From Enoplolaimus lenunculus (taxonomy: Eukaryota; Nematoda; Enoplea; Enoplida; Thoracostomopsidae): DNA of 64,000 nucleotides. Position 1 is the stretch's first letter, and each line of letters starts with the position of its first letter. The notes beneath the pieces are model-generated. The model did no database searches, was not told the origin of the DNA, and saw nothing but the letters and a program-made list of their open reading frames with translations. The stretch spans positions 186,001 to 250,000 of the forward strand of contig JASANG010003862.1 in NCBI GenBank assembly GCA_030248215.1, given 5' to 3'. The translations under genes were made by a program, and so were the position numbers. Positions 52,801 to 64,000 of this stretch are shown here, one piece after another.

Positions 52801-54085
52801 TTTCGCTACAGTGGCTCTATATGGTACTGCAAGATACGTACATGATTATGCGGAATCTGAAATACCAGAAACGAAATTAAATTCCTGTAACTCGAAGTCT
52901 AAAACAGACAATACGCTCGAACGGCAGAATATATTCAGTTTAACCTCGCCACTAATGTTAAGTGAGTAAATATCAACCACCGATATACGCTTACGCTAAA
53001 ACTGTATTTCAGTTATTACGGTGTAAACGAAAATCAAAATATATATATGGCGTACTAACCAATATCGAATTAATTACACAATTACATGCTATATTGATAA
53101 CAACCAATTTTGCAGTCGCACCCTCTGCCCACGGGCCCCGCTAGGCATTCATAAGAACTAAAGGTTTTAAATAAACACACGTCAGATATATACTGTATAT
53201 TTTGCTTTAAACAAACCAACCAGAAACGCGAACTCGTGCAAAACTAAAAAGCTTGCACAGTTGGATTCAATACTAAAATTGTGTCTGGCTTCTAGAACCG
53301 TATTCGAAATAACAACTCGTCAACGAACGAAACAGCATCATGCAATGCATGATTGCCAAAAATCCCGCTCCGACAATAGATCGTTTTAAACTTCGCTGAA
53401 ATGACTCTAAAACACGATGCTAGTTCAAGTGTACCACCGTATCCATACCATATCATGGCATATATATTAGAGACATAGGATTTCACGAGTCCAAAACTCT
53501 TTTCAAAAACTATAACTCAACAATAATACATAATACTCAATAGAACTATGATTTGAAAACGTCCTTGCGTACCAAAACATACATATTTCCCAGGATCTCA
53601 TCGATTCCACGCAAACAGATATAAACGTGTGCAATAATCAGAGGAACATGCTGATTTTCTAACCAACGCCGTGTTTGATACGACCTGTCTCCTTTGGAGC
53701 GAAAGCGTCGTCCAGGCAGTGGTGTCGCTCGGCGGCGGATCAGGAAATTTCTAACAATGTGACGCCAATCATATACATTTCATAAAAACGCGTCGACGAC
53801 AAAGCCGCATAACTTTTAAGGTAGAAAAATAGGTTCGCACAAACTGCAGAAATCTCATACAAAATATGACAATTTTATCTCCGCCTGCTATTGGATATGT
53901 GATTCTTAGATGGGGGGAGGCATCCAGGATTGGATAGTTTTTATTGTGCATATCCGTATTTGTGTTGTGAAATGAAACATAACCATGCTCTATAAGAGTA
54001 CTTATATCAGTTGAAAGAAACGTGTCGACGAAGCGAGCGACAAGCATGTTTTGTATATTTAAATTAGGGATGCGTCGAATATTCG

Positions 54086-54206
54086 GCATCGGTAATAACT
54101 GGCAGTTTTCGTCAGTACCGGCATCGGCAATAATTGGCAGTTTTCGTCAGTATCGGCATCGACATCGGTAATTATTGGCAGTTTTCGTGAGTATCGGCAT
54201 CGGGCA
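54086..54206. repeat. ~40-bp tandem repeat, three copies
   Basis: The unit is built of GCATCGGTAATAATTGGCAG followed by TTTTCGTCAGTATCG. Three units follow one another with small changes, the last preceded by an extra GCATCGACATCG. Confidence 0.8.
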
Positions 54207-55257
54207 CTGCATAAAAATTGCCGATTCTTTGCCAAAACTTTTAGCACATATAACAGTCAGTCGGAATGCTATCAGTTTAAATTCTGGGCGCAAATCTATG
54301 TGTCTGGTCAGGAAAAACTGTTATCTCTTTTGCGTTTGTGTTTGAAAAAATTAATTGAAATGAAGACGCACTGTGCGAAAAATGAAACCGTCTACAAGCG
54401 CGACACCATTCTATCTAACTCCTGTAGTTGTGATGCCTATTACTGTTAAATATTGCAGTCATGCAAATAGCGCCGCAAGCAAAATTTTTCATGTGCACTA
54501 AACGTCAACCGCTACGAACTTGAACAAATTGCTGAAACCAGTCGGAAATTGTAATTTTGTATGGTAGGGGCATTACCATTTTATCTTCCAACTTTTCTGA
54601 CGGATGTTTACGCTTCTTTGCCCCCCTCCATCTGCTGATGGCGTTTTTCTGTTATTCGATTTAACGAATGTTTAGACACAGGTAAAAAATAGACAAAATT
54701 CTATCCCAAACACAGAACACATTCGAGGGTGGGTATTGAATCTGAAGCAGAGAGAGCGCAAAACAAATTCGACAAAAAAAATATTACATTTGATTTCATT
54801 TCAAAAACAGGATGAGCAAAGGCTTCAGTAGAACACAGTGGGGCGTGTGCCAAGTCTATCAGGGGCTCAAGCCCAAAGTCAATGTGAAGGGCAAACAATT
54901 AAGAAATGTTGGAATTGTTTCAGACCAATTGACCATGGTTAACCTCATGAGTGTTCGAATTCAGGTGTTTTGAACTTTAGTGAATCATTTTGCGTGTGCA
55001 GCACTCTCACCATTTTGAGGTACTGATGGCGCTACGCATGGCGCTGGTAGAACGCACGAGGGCGCCGGCGGGTCATACAAGAACTTCAGTGGCTTACAAG
55101 TAAAGTGCTTGTACTGTAAGGTATACGCTCGACCAACGCTGTTATTCAATCGGTTCATAAGCCTACTAATGCACTGATCACTAAAACTACCTCAGAACTT
55201 AGCAGAATGCAGGCGTATCCCACATAAAAAATTTTATTACACCAGTAACCCATTACC

Positions 55258-55358
55258 CATGGGCGTAGCCAGGATTTTCGACAGGAAAAATCACGGTTAA
55301 GGTATATCCGGATATCCAGCTTCGGCTCTGCTAAATTAAAATCCTGACTATGCGTCTG
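55258..55358. mobile_element. Small hAT-type MITE candidate (GGCGTAGCCAGGATTTT ends)
   Basis: CATGGGCGTAGCCAGGATTT faces AAAATCCTGACTATGCGTCTG at the right, an inverted match with several changes. No target duplication is visible. The right end at 55985 (ATCCTGGCTGCGCC) is an alternative partner. Confidence 0.35.
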
Positions 55359-56749
55359 CCCTGAAATTTGTGACCGCAAATATCCGCTGTGTCGGAACCA
55401 GGAAAATATTCCACATAATAAATGTCGCTATGTCCCGTCCTGAAGCGAGCAGATACGCAAAACATTTTAACAAGTTGGCATAACATTTTGAAGCCTTCGT
55501 AGACACATATAAACTACACGCAGAACGCAAAAGCGGGTCCAGCTGAAAAAAATATTTGTGTAAATAACAAACTACAAACCCCGGCCGGCGCCACAACCAC
55601 CTTGCTATACGCAGCACCGCGCATTAGGCCAAAAGGTACAACAACGTATACATTAGCTAGTGAAACATTAAACTATTAAATACATAGATGCAATCAAACT
55701 TGTTGTTATCTACGAAACACAAAACTACAGGCGAGCTCTCTGTCTCTTTTAGAGACCGACCCCATACAACGACGTGCCACCCCCGTTGTCTTATGTCCCC
55801 CCCAATCCACGTTTGTTACGTTGCAATAATCTTCAAGTGCGATAAAGAACCATACTAGTGGCGTGCTTTGTGCTCCCTGCCTTTTAAACACGGCTTCAGT
55901 TTGCTACACAAGAAACTCCGTTTCTGATTTTTTTATACAAACGTATTACGTAGCCCCCACTTCATTCCAAAATCCTGGCTGCGCCTTCGACTAATGTCCA
56001 CTCAAATTTCGGATTGGCTGACCCATGACCACTCAAAATTCGCATTGGTTGACCCACGACCATAACAAATTCGGATTAGCTAAAATATATACATGACGTT
56101 GAACAAAATTTGTTAAAACATTTGCTTCTCTTATATCAAAGCTTTGAATTTCAAACATATTCGAATATGGCTAAAAACTTCCCTGCATTGGTTAATTTTA
56201 TTCCGATTTTTAGCCCAACTGGCTAAACGTCCCGATCCGACAAATAAAGCCTGATCGTGGCAATTTGACCTAGTAACCTAGAACCTAATGAGATCGAGAT
56301 TTTTGGTCTCGGTCAAAGGTCAATTTTGGACCGTTACTGAAAATTAAAATAAAAGTATCCCTATCAAACGTTTTTAACGTTGTTTCGTATCTCGTTTTTA
56401 ACGTAATCAATTGTATTTATAAAATTAAACTAAAAGTCACATCAAAATTTTATTTTCAATTTTATTCACCACTCACTAAATAGTGGCACCAAGAAAAATA
56501 CAATTTCAATTCTTTTGGTTAGCATTGAGAGCCAGTAAAACCATGTTACTTTAAAACAATAAATTTGTTGTCAAAAGTCATGTACAGACAAGTTTTTACA
56601 GCCTTATTTCAAAGTTACCGTATTGAAACAAACAAATATTACGTACGTGCCATTTGTTGAATTATTGAAACTATGGATATTATATGTTTTAAACAAATTA
56701 ATAGTAATAAAATGGCACAAGCTTATTTTAAATTAACACATGCAATAGA

Positions 56750-57115
56750 GACATCCCGTTGTGAACGTTAAACAGTAAACCGGGAACTCGTTTTTTTTCT
56801 TCCTTTGGTCTCGGTTTTAAACCTATCGAGAGCCAGAACACAAAACCAAAACAGAGACCAGCCAAATGCCGACACTTGCCAAGACCAATACCGAACCGCC
56901 AGTGGCGGATCCAGGCTCTCACAATGGGGGGCGGGTTAAATTTCACAGGTAATAAACTTACTTTTGACCCACACTCAAACCACGAACTATTGTCACAGAA
57001 TTGCTAAGTATATAATTCTTGTCGAGATGCTGTTGGGGGGGGGGGCCCACGGCCGGGGTGGCCCCCTGCATCCGCCATTGCGAACCGCACATTCCTGATG
57101 GTCACGATTTCACAC
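56750..57115. mobile_element. Family H element interrupted by a hAT-like MITE
   Basis: Blocks GGTCTCGGTTTTAAACC, GAGACCAGCCAAATGCCG and AAGACCAATACCGAACCGC follow the order of 15600-15725. The sequence resumes after the inserted element with ACATTCCTGATGG, matching the CATTCCTG ending at 26625. Confidence 0.5.
56900..57080. mobile_element. hAT-like MITE with CAGTGGCGGATCCAGG ends and perfect 8-bp duplication
   Basis: Starts CAGTGGCGGATCCAGG and ends CCTGCATCCGCCATTG. The octamer CGAACCGC flanks both sides (56892-56899 and 57081-57088). A run of about 11 G lies at 57034-57045. This terminus type is widespread among animal hAT elements (general knowledge). 181 bp, non-coding. Confidence 0.85.
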
Positions 57116-57474
57116 CGACCTGTTCAACAAAAAATGGCTTAGGAGGAAAGGAAGTCCGAATTGTTTAGTTCAAAATGTTGAGAGAGAGATAAGTGGAAGA
57201 ACCTACGTATTTCTTTTTATACCTTCACAAATTTTGTAGCCACAACAGCGCAATTTAATTTCATAACAACCGCAAACGGAGCGCGGAAGTGTAAAAAAAT
57301 ATACCGGATTATGTATCGGAGCTTGATTGTGAAAAATAATTACCATCAAAAAATATATATAATTTTTATTTAATTTTGACTCAATTTGTTGTCAGCTGTT
57401 GTTCGAGCACAACGTCTAATGCTTAAACTAACGCAAAACATAGCGATTCTAATTCTAACTAATTTCTTGGGCAA

Positions 57475-57840
57475 CCCGGTTTCCAATAGGAACTAAATTT
57501 TACCAGAACTGAAATAGTAACAGGAATTGAATTCCTTTGCAGGAACTGGAACACAAACCAGAATTTGAATTAATTTTCATCACCGAATTGCTGTTGGACT
57601 TTTTAGAAAACATGCCAAAAAATGGCTTAAGCAAATTTTCAGCTACGTATTCATCATCAAGTTTTGCGAAAACACATAAGAAATAGTTTATTCACAAAAC
57701 TGACGTAATTATAAAAACACTCGTTTCGAAATAACAATTTTTCACGGACAAAGTTTCCGATATTTAAAAAAATTCGGTTCCTGCATCTTTGAATGCAAGA
57801 ACATGAAAAGGAACTGGAATTGAGTTTTTACACGAGGAGC
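57475..57840. mobile_element. GGAAC-repeat element (family D)
   Basis: It begins near CCGGTTTCCAATAGGAAC and shares ATTTTCATCACCGAATT, AAAAAATGGCTTAAGC and CATCTTTGAATGCA blocks with 14232-14514 and 21296-21706. The right end is eroded. Confidence 0.5.
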
Positions 57841-58894
57841 TTTTGCGTTCTATCAAAAATTAACACTAGTGTGGCAACTAAACAAGTACCGAATTTGGAA
57901 TTCAGGTTAATACACTATTAAAATTACGTCTGGCTTTTCGCAATCACAACTTTGCACATCAACCATATACTATCGGCCTATTATTCCATTTACATACTAC
58001 CATAACACATGGGAAGCTTAAATATTCACCCAAGCAAACTGGTAACCTCAATCAATGGATACGTACACAGCCAAACTAAAACACGATGATGTGAACAATT
58101 CAAAATTTCGGTATAACCCATATCAACACGCTGCTACCGCTCCGCTCCGATAACACAAATGCGAAATTTTAAAATTCCACCTAAATAACATAGTAATAAC
58201 GTATAGCAACAGGGCACCATATACCAGCAGCACTACAAAAACTAAACACAAGTACATACGTATACACTACTGACTGACTCTCTACATATTTATCACTACG
58301 TACCACCAATCATTTCTGAAAGCCTCCGTATAACCCTTACAAGAACGTCTAACGAAAATTTATATATACTGGGGGTAGAACCAATATATATTTTTAAATA
58401 AGCATGTCATCAGGGTGTAGCGAAAGCTTTATTTGCGTACCGATAGAACCTTATGTTAAAATGGTCTGTGACGAAACATAGCGATGAATTTTTTGCCTTT
58501 AGAATCCAAAAAGTTATTGCAAACCTTTTATGTCGTTTTAGTCATCTGTCGCAGAAATTTCGAGATGAAATATATCTTCTCGATCTAATGCCCAGCTAAT
58601 TAAATCCAAAGGTGCATCCGCCAACGTCCGTTGTGGACGTAAAAGCCCCTCTTTCATCTGTCCCTCCGTCCGTAGTTGTCTATCTTTATAACCCCCGACT
58701 ACAAACACTAAAAATTATACCCGTATATGTATACAATTTTCAAATGATCGGCCCCAAAAATGGACACTACACCACCATCACACTACTAGTAATACTGCTA
58801 CACTACACTGCATGACAATAGCACATTTTGAAGTACACTACTAAATACATTTGTGCGCGCATTATATATCCTTTTCGTGCCCCGTCAATCCCTT

Positions 58895-59084
58895 CAGTGG
58901 CGAATTCAGAAACTTTTTACATGAGGGAGTTATAGTGCGATATATTAGTTTAAAAACTCACAAATGAAGCGAGCGAGAAACCAAATACAATTTTACTGCT
59001 AAATCTTAACAAGAAATTTTGGGTTTCCTTTTGATTCTTGCTGACGGTCCAGGACCCGAATGATCCCCTCTGAATTCGCCGGTG
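58895..59084. mobile_element. hAT-type MITE candidate (CAGTGGCGAATTCAG ends)
   Basis: CAGTGGCGAATTCAGA at the left is mirrored by TCTGAATTCGCCGGTG at the right. 190 bp. The flanks AATCCCTT and ATCCGCGT do not match, so the duplication is eroded or the border is off. Confidence 0.55.
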
Positions 59085-59445
59085 ATCCGCGTCCGTAATT
59101 ATATGTACATACACGGACAAGGCACACGATCCCATTCTCCTGTCCAAACCGTGTACTTATATATACACATATAAACATAGCACAAGGCACACACAGAGTG
59201 TAAAGGCACGCTAAAACTCTGTTGTACACGTACTGTGTACTGTAATTTACGTATATATTTCATTACAACAACAATACATAAATACAATATACGATAGAGA
59301 AGGCAGCATTTAGGAACGCTCGCTCGCATGCTGTTTATTGTACAGATACAACACAAACGGAGCAAGGACGACAAATTCTGAACCCTCACAAAATACATAT
59401 TAAAATCGCTAGGACCACTTGTAAACGTATAATATGTATAATATC

Positions 59446-59675
59446 TGTCGTATGCCAATCTGCTATTCAAGCCAAATAGCGATTGTAAATATAGCAAAAC
59501 AACAGTTATGTAAAACTATCGCTGATTGGTTAACGGTGCTGTGTCTGTCCACATGAAATCTGATTGGTCTGTAAGTTTAATAACAGTTTAGCCTAGGCGA
59601 AACTGTTATTACACAAAATAGCAGAGGGCATAGGCCAATAGGTAATTGGCCTGAATAGCAGATTGGCCTACGACA
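59446..59675. mobile_element. MITE with 30-bp inverted ends (family F)
   Basis: The left end starts TGTCGTATGCCAATCTGCTA and the right end finishes TAGCAGATTGGCCTACGACA, inverted copies over about 30 bp. The interior has GATTGGTTAACGGTGCTGT-like sequence also found, inverted and diverged, at 61970-62200. The TGTCGTA start recalls family E. Confidence 0.7.
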
Positions 59676-59754
59676 CATATATGAAACACTCATTATTTCA
59701 CTTTACATTTTTTAAATTATTACCAATAGAAATGAAATCAAAAATACAATCATA

Positions 59755-60052
59755 CAGGGTGCAAAGCGGAACTGGATTATAACGGAATCGGAACGTCAAA
59801 TTTATTCCAGAATCGTGACTGCAAAATTTGCGACCATACGGATAATTTGTATTAACAAGTATAATTGATTTTGGGTGTCAGTTGGCTGGCAATTTACAAA
59901 ACCGTGGCATGAACAAATTGGCAATCATTTTATGGCTCAATAAAGCTAAACTACAATCAATTATTGGCAAGTTAAAAATTAAAATGTGGCACACGGAATA
60001 GGAACTCGTTTTGAATCGGAATTGTAATCTGAATCGGAAGTCCGAATGCAAC
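59755..60052. mobile_element. Inverted family B MITE, right end eroded
   Basis: It opens CAGGGTGCAAAGCGGAACTG, that is the family's other end, and carries the inverted GTAAAGCTA / ATCAATTATTGGC blocks and CTGAATCGGAAGTCCGAATG. The final CCCTG is lost. Confidence 0.65.
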
Positions 60053-60547
60053 TTACTTTCATAATCTTACCCAAGGCCAAAGCTACATCTCAAAAGAGCC
60101 ATGTTTTCGTACCGGTCACCCAAACTCACAGTCCGACACTTTCTTGACTGATGTCAAAAAAACTTTTCCGTTCATTTCCTATTTTGTCGATTTACAAAGA
60201 ACGAACTAAAATGTGAACTCGTAACAGGCTGCTTATGGTCGACCAAGCGACAGAGCTAAATTCGAAACATTTGTAGACGCGAGGCAACAAAAATTTTCAT
60301 AACATACATAGAACTCTTTTAATGCTTCAACCCGGCATTGTGATTTATATTATGACGGTGCTTAATTGAAACATACCGCAAAAATTATACCGGCACTGTA
60401 TTTTGTTTCAAACTGAGTGTTGCTAACAAGGTATCCACGAATTCGTCGACCAAAAGCTTGTTGGCGAACGAAAATTCGTAATCCAAAATTACATAATAGC
60501 ATACAGCATAAGATCGACATTTAGACGCCGAAGCGTTTGGAAAGGTG

Positions 60548-60620
60548 GATTACATGACGCAGTGGTAGAGCGTTTGCTCCAGGATCCACAACCTTAAAGT
60601 TCGATCCCAGCTCCGTAGGC
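60548..60620 (+). repeat. tRNA-like relic
   Basis: GACGCAGTGGTAGAGCGT makes a good D arm and AGTTCGATCCCAG a B box at tRNA spacing. The anticodon and T stems do not pair. I take it for a SINE head or pseudo-tRNA. Confidence 0.4.
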
Positions 60621-61969
60621 CTACTATTCCAGCTGCTTAGCTAAAGGGTCTGAAGAAGTCCCGGTTCCTACGTAGGCTGATAATGCTTAGGCTTAGGACG
60701 CTATCGGGAAACAATTTCTCGGTATGCGAGGCGACGAGTTGTCGTGAATTCACTTCACAAACAAACATCCGAGTACAAGATAGAAAAAATAAACACAAAC
60801 ATAAATAAAACAACATAACAAACAAAATCATTTTCGAATAGTAGTATCATTTAGGCGTCGGTTTGCACCGAAATCCCCAACTGTTCGAGGTGCACAGGTA
60901 CTGTACTGCAATCGTACATATATAGCACTACAACGTAGTACGCAAAATAAATACAGACATCAAACATAACAACATCATTAATACATTTTGTAGTACACCG
61001 TCAGAGGCTCTATACAGTATTTATTACACGCCCCGCTTCAAAATATATGCAACAACACAGTGTTCCCGAGTTCCCATATAGTACACGGAAGCACGTATCC
61101 CTATCCCCGGCATAGAAACGTGTAGAAGGGTATCCCCTGCATAGAAACGTATAATAGGGGATATACAAAAATATAACCCTAGAAAATTCTCAAGGTACGA
61201 GTATGTATATATTTACAAGGATCAAAATAACCTGTTTCAATCAAAATACGCTTTCACGATCGTTATACGCTCGCTGTTAAAAACACGTTTACATGCGACA
61301 TTGATGAGATCCCGAAAATTAAATCGTAGCTACACGACCGTGTATCCCACAGCATTGGATTTTAAAGTGTACCACATATAAACAGATCGTTGGCCTTTAT
61401 AATAGTTATATATTTATATATAGAAAGAGAAACACCACAAACTATGAGAGTACACGAAGGGCATTTATAATTCCGCCATTTGACAAAAATATTCGAAAAC
61501 TCTCATTCGCCGTCCCGTATAGTGGATGTCAAACACTAAAAGTCCAAAAGCGTTCGGCGGGGATTTATATAAACGTCGCGCGTTTCGATGACAGGGTCAG
61601 GGGCACATATACAATTAAGCGATGCTCGTTTCCTACCCATCATGCGTAATGTCGAGTATGCTGGTGGTGAATTCAGAGAATTTTTGATCGCGGAAGCCGT
61701 GCAACAAATAATTGTGAAAAACGAACGCGAGCAAGAAGATAAACGCCAATCTTAACACACGAAATCGTAACAAAAAAGTTTCGCTTTTGATCTCCGTTGG
61801 AGAGGCCTTGACTTGGCTGGCGGTGTTTGGATCTGCGAGTCATAATGGACTGAAAGAAAACTATATTATCTTATGTATATCAACAGTAATGACTAATGTT
61901 GGAGAAAAACTTTGTCTTTTATATAATTATAGCGTTAATTTGGTGCAAAGTAAATTTATATGATAGCCT

Positions 61970-62200
61970 GTTTGGTGTATGCTAAACTGGTAACGAACTT
62001 ATACACCAATCAGATTTGATTGCTTGGACAGACGCAATACCGTTCTCCAATCACCGTTCGTTTTACATAACTGATGTTTTGCTACATATCACAATCACTA
62101 TTTGGCAAAGGCCAAACTGCTATTTGCTTAGAATAGTAGGTTGGCCTTTGCCAATTGGTTGGTAATTGGCCTGAATAGCAGATTGGCATACGAGGTACAC
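61970..62200. mobile_element. Second family F element
   Basis: The right end is GGCCTGAATAGCAGATTGGC followed by ATACGAGG. An extra inverted block GGCAAAGGCCAAACTGCTAT / TAGTAGGTTGGCCTTTGCC lies just inside. The central part (CAGATTTGATTGCTTGGACA) is the inverse of 59540-59580. The left end is less clear (GTTTGGTGTATGCTAAACTG). Confidence 0.55.
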
Positions 62201-64000
62201 GTAATTCAACTCCTATAATATAATCCTGGCTGGCAGTACAGTTTGGAATATCGAAAGGTTATACACGCAAAATCCTATACAAGTACAGTGCAAACAATGA
62301 CCTGTATGGCAGTTTCCGCTAAGAGCAAACGTAGTGCAGCGATACTTTTACTGCATACTGTAGTGACCCGAATAAGAGGGGGTAATACGAGGGGTCTCCA
62401 TTTTGAGTGTCAATCAATTGGAGTCCGCATCGCTAGTAAGAGTACGTAAGCGGATAGAGTCCCAAAAACCCTAATTAGAGTCCATAAATGTCAATTATCG
62501 TTAATTCTAATGTATACATGACTCGGGCTAAATAAAGTTGAGTTCGAATGAAAAACCCGCATCCGGTATCCGGTATAAACCTCGTAAATCTCAAATTATT
62601 GAAAATTATGTTGTGAGGTGTCATGTTTTCAGTCCCATTACATGTAAGTATATACAGTATTGCTTTAAAGCAGTATTTTTTGCATATGGTTGAGGCAGCG
62701 ATTCGGATTTTATTATCGAAACAAACCAATTATTTGCAGCTTCACATAATTATTTTCAAGTATTAGGACACGCTCCTTATATGAACGCAATGTTTATTAA
62801 ATGTATATAAATTAACATTTACTGACGCATTAACGTGCTAAAAATGGATTTATTTTAAAAACACACTATCCGGTTAACACCCGGTTCCGGTAAAAAAATC
62901 ACTATCCGGATCCGGTTTTTTGCGATCCGGTCGCACCCTGGTACATACGTAGTATACAATTATATACCGGAAACGAAAACTATATCGGACCTCTCCCTGC
63001 ACCGTATGTATCGTAAAAACACGGTAAAATTCCTCTTCTGCACTTCCCTCCGCATACGTTTAAAGTTAAGGTTGAGCGCCTGGGCAAGTGTACCCAAGTC
63101 GACAGCTGAGCTGAATTAGCCATACCAAGGCCATATACTAGGGGAACGATAGAAAGAATACATCTCCTACCAAAATATATGTAGTGTAAGAAAAGGAATA
63201 CTTTAAAGTCTTTCAAATAACCTACATCCTAGAGCTCCAAATCTTCTTGTACATGAATGAAACTATCCTTATAATACGTTGCCGAACCGAAATCCTGGCT
63301 ATGCCATGAGCCATACAATGTGTAACATTGAACAAAGTCATTCAGCCGACACCACTCTACAGCTGCGCAGTATTTTGTGTAATAAATTCTACAGTACATT
63401 TCGGGCATGCACTTATACATCCTTCACTGCTACGCGATGATTTCTCTCGAAACTGTATACAACCAACCACGTTATATAGAAATAATAATAATTAACCAAC
63501 CATCATCAACCTTTTATACATAGTACAACGTGCAGAGTACGTCGTAAATGAACGACTAGAATCGGCCACCCATTGGCTGTGAAAAGGCATCATTTTGATG
63601 TTATATATTTGCGTGAAAATCTACCAAAAACGGGTGCATTTTTTGTATTCAGCATACTGCCACTACACTGTGTTACAACAACAATGGCAAAAATGTAAAA
63701 TTTTACACAACAAACACACATCATCAGTTTAGAGGATCCCGTGAGCTCGACCAAGACCTTTCGATATCGCAGTTAAACTTTTAACAGGAGAAGTATTGTT
63801 GGGACACACAGCAAGGATTGTGTACAAGGATACGGGATAGAGGGGATCTGTCTCAATGCTAGAAAGATAATAAACCAGCAGTTTTAATATGCTTTAGAAT
63901 AAAGGTAATACCATTCTAGATTTTAGAGGTCAAAATAAATTTGCATGTGAGGTTATGCCCCGAAACAGAAATCTTGGCTGCGTCGTGCCCCTGAGACACA

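Larger units (their letters stand above)
52294..64000. other. Intergenic region upstream of the zinc-finger gene
   Basis: 11.7 kb without a recognised gene. Listed elements: 52735-52800, 54086-54206, 55258-55358, 56750-57115 with 56900-57080 inside, 57475-57840, 58895-59084, 59446-59675, 59755-60052, 60548-60620 and 61970-62200. ATCCTGGCT(G/A)(C/T)GCC-type hAT ends occur at about 55965-55990, 63290-63310 and 63965-63985. 62863-62942 is a family A right end (GGTCGCACCCTG). In 52801-53700, 54250-55250, 58100-58890 and 60700-61960 I see nothing definite. Confidence 0.6.

Noticed and set aside
60548-60620. A functional tRNA gene
   Set aside because: The D arm is good, but the anticodon and T stems do not pair.
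1-64000. CRISPR arrays, operons, Shine-Dalgarno sites or other bacterial features
   Set aside because: The window has spliced animal genes, and its short repeats are tandem or dispersed elements without regular spacers.
1-64000. Retroelement or virus-like coding remains
   Set aside because: I saw no reverse transcriptase, integrase, capsid or envelope motifs and no long direct terminal repeats; the mobile DNA here is small DNA transposons and SINEs.

Overview
The window is animal nuclear DNA from a small invertebrate. It is AT-rich, with spliced genes, very short or absent introns in some genes, and intergenic DNA packed with short non-autonomous transposons. Three protein-coding genes can be reconstructed, and together they cover about half of the 64 kb. 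The taxon is not proven. Short TTAGGC runs (the nematode telomere unit), nematode-like residues in the CDC23 protein and a possible trans-splice acceptor 13 nt before its ATG all lean towards a nematode, perhaps an early-branching one. A different ecdysozoan or other invertebrate is not excluded.

Layout. 1-6080: repeat-rich intergenic DNA. 6081-11728 (minus): a complete two-exon UTX/KDM6A-type histone H3K27 demethylase of 1625 residues, with N-terminal TPRs, a long disordered linker, and a JmjC plus zinc module with all metal ligands present. 11729-18480: intergenic, with an element bearing long G-rich inverted repeats, a 220-bp tandem repeat and a well-preserved hAT-like MITE. 18494-28401 (plus): a 13-exon CDC23/APC8 gene, 579 residues, with several introns carrying MITEs. 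28402-36356: the convergent spacer, containing tRNA-derived SINE copies and a heavily nested inverted transposon cluster. 36357-52293 (minus): a 4179-residue protein in five exons, the most striking item here. 52294-64000: intergenic DNA upstream of that gene, with MITEs, tandem repeats and tRNA-like relics.

The giant protein is a ladder of twelve repeated modules, each a pair of C2H2 fingers followed by a short helix ending in a Cys-Phe-Pro motif, plus one final single finger (25 fingers). Two modules carry a phase-1 intron at the same place with an identical 15-base acceptor, so the ladder seems to have grown by duplication of intron-bearing DNA. I do not recognise this architecture as a named family.

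The three genes are not an operon and share no obvious pathway. UTX acts on chromatin, CDC23 in the anaphase-promoting complex, and the zinc-finger protein is probably a nuclear DNA- or RNA-binding factor. All exon models come from reading splice sites, phases and homology by eye; no transcript data or search was available.
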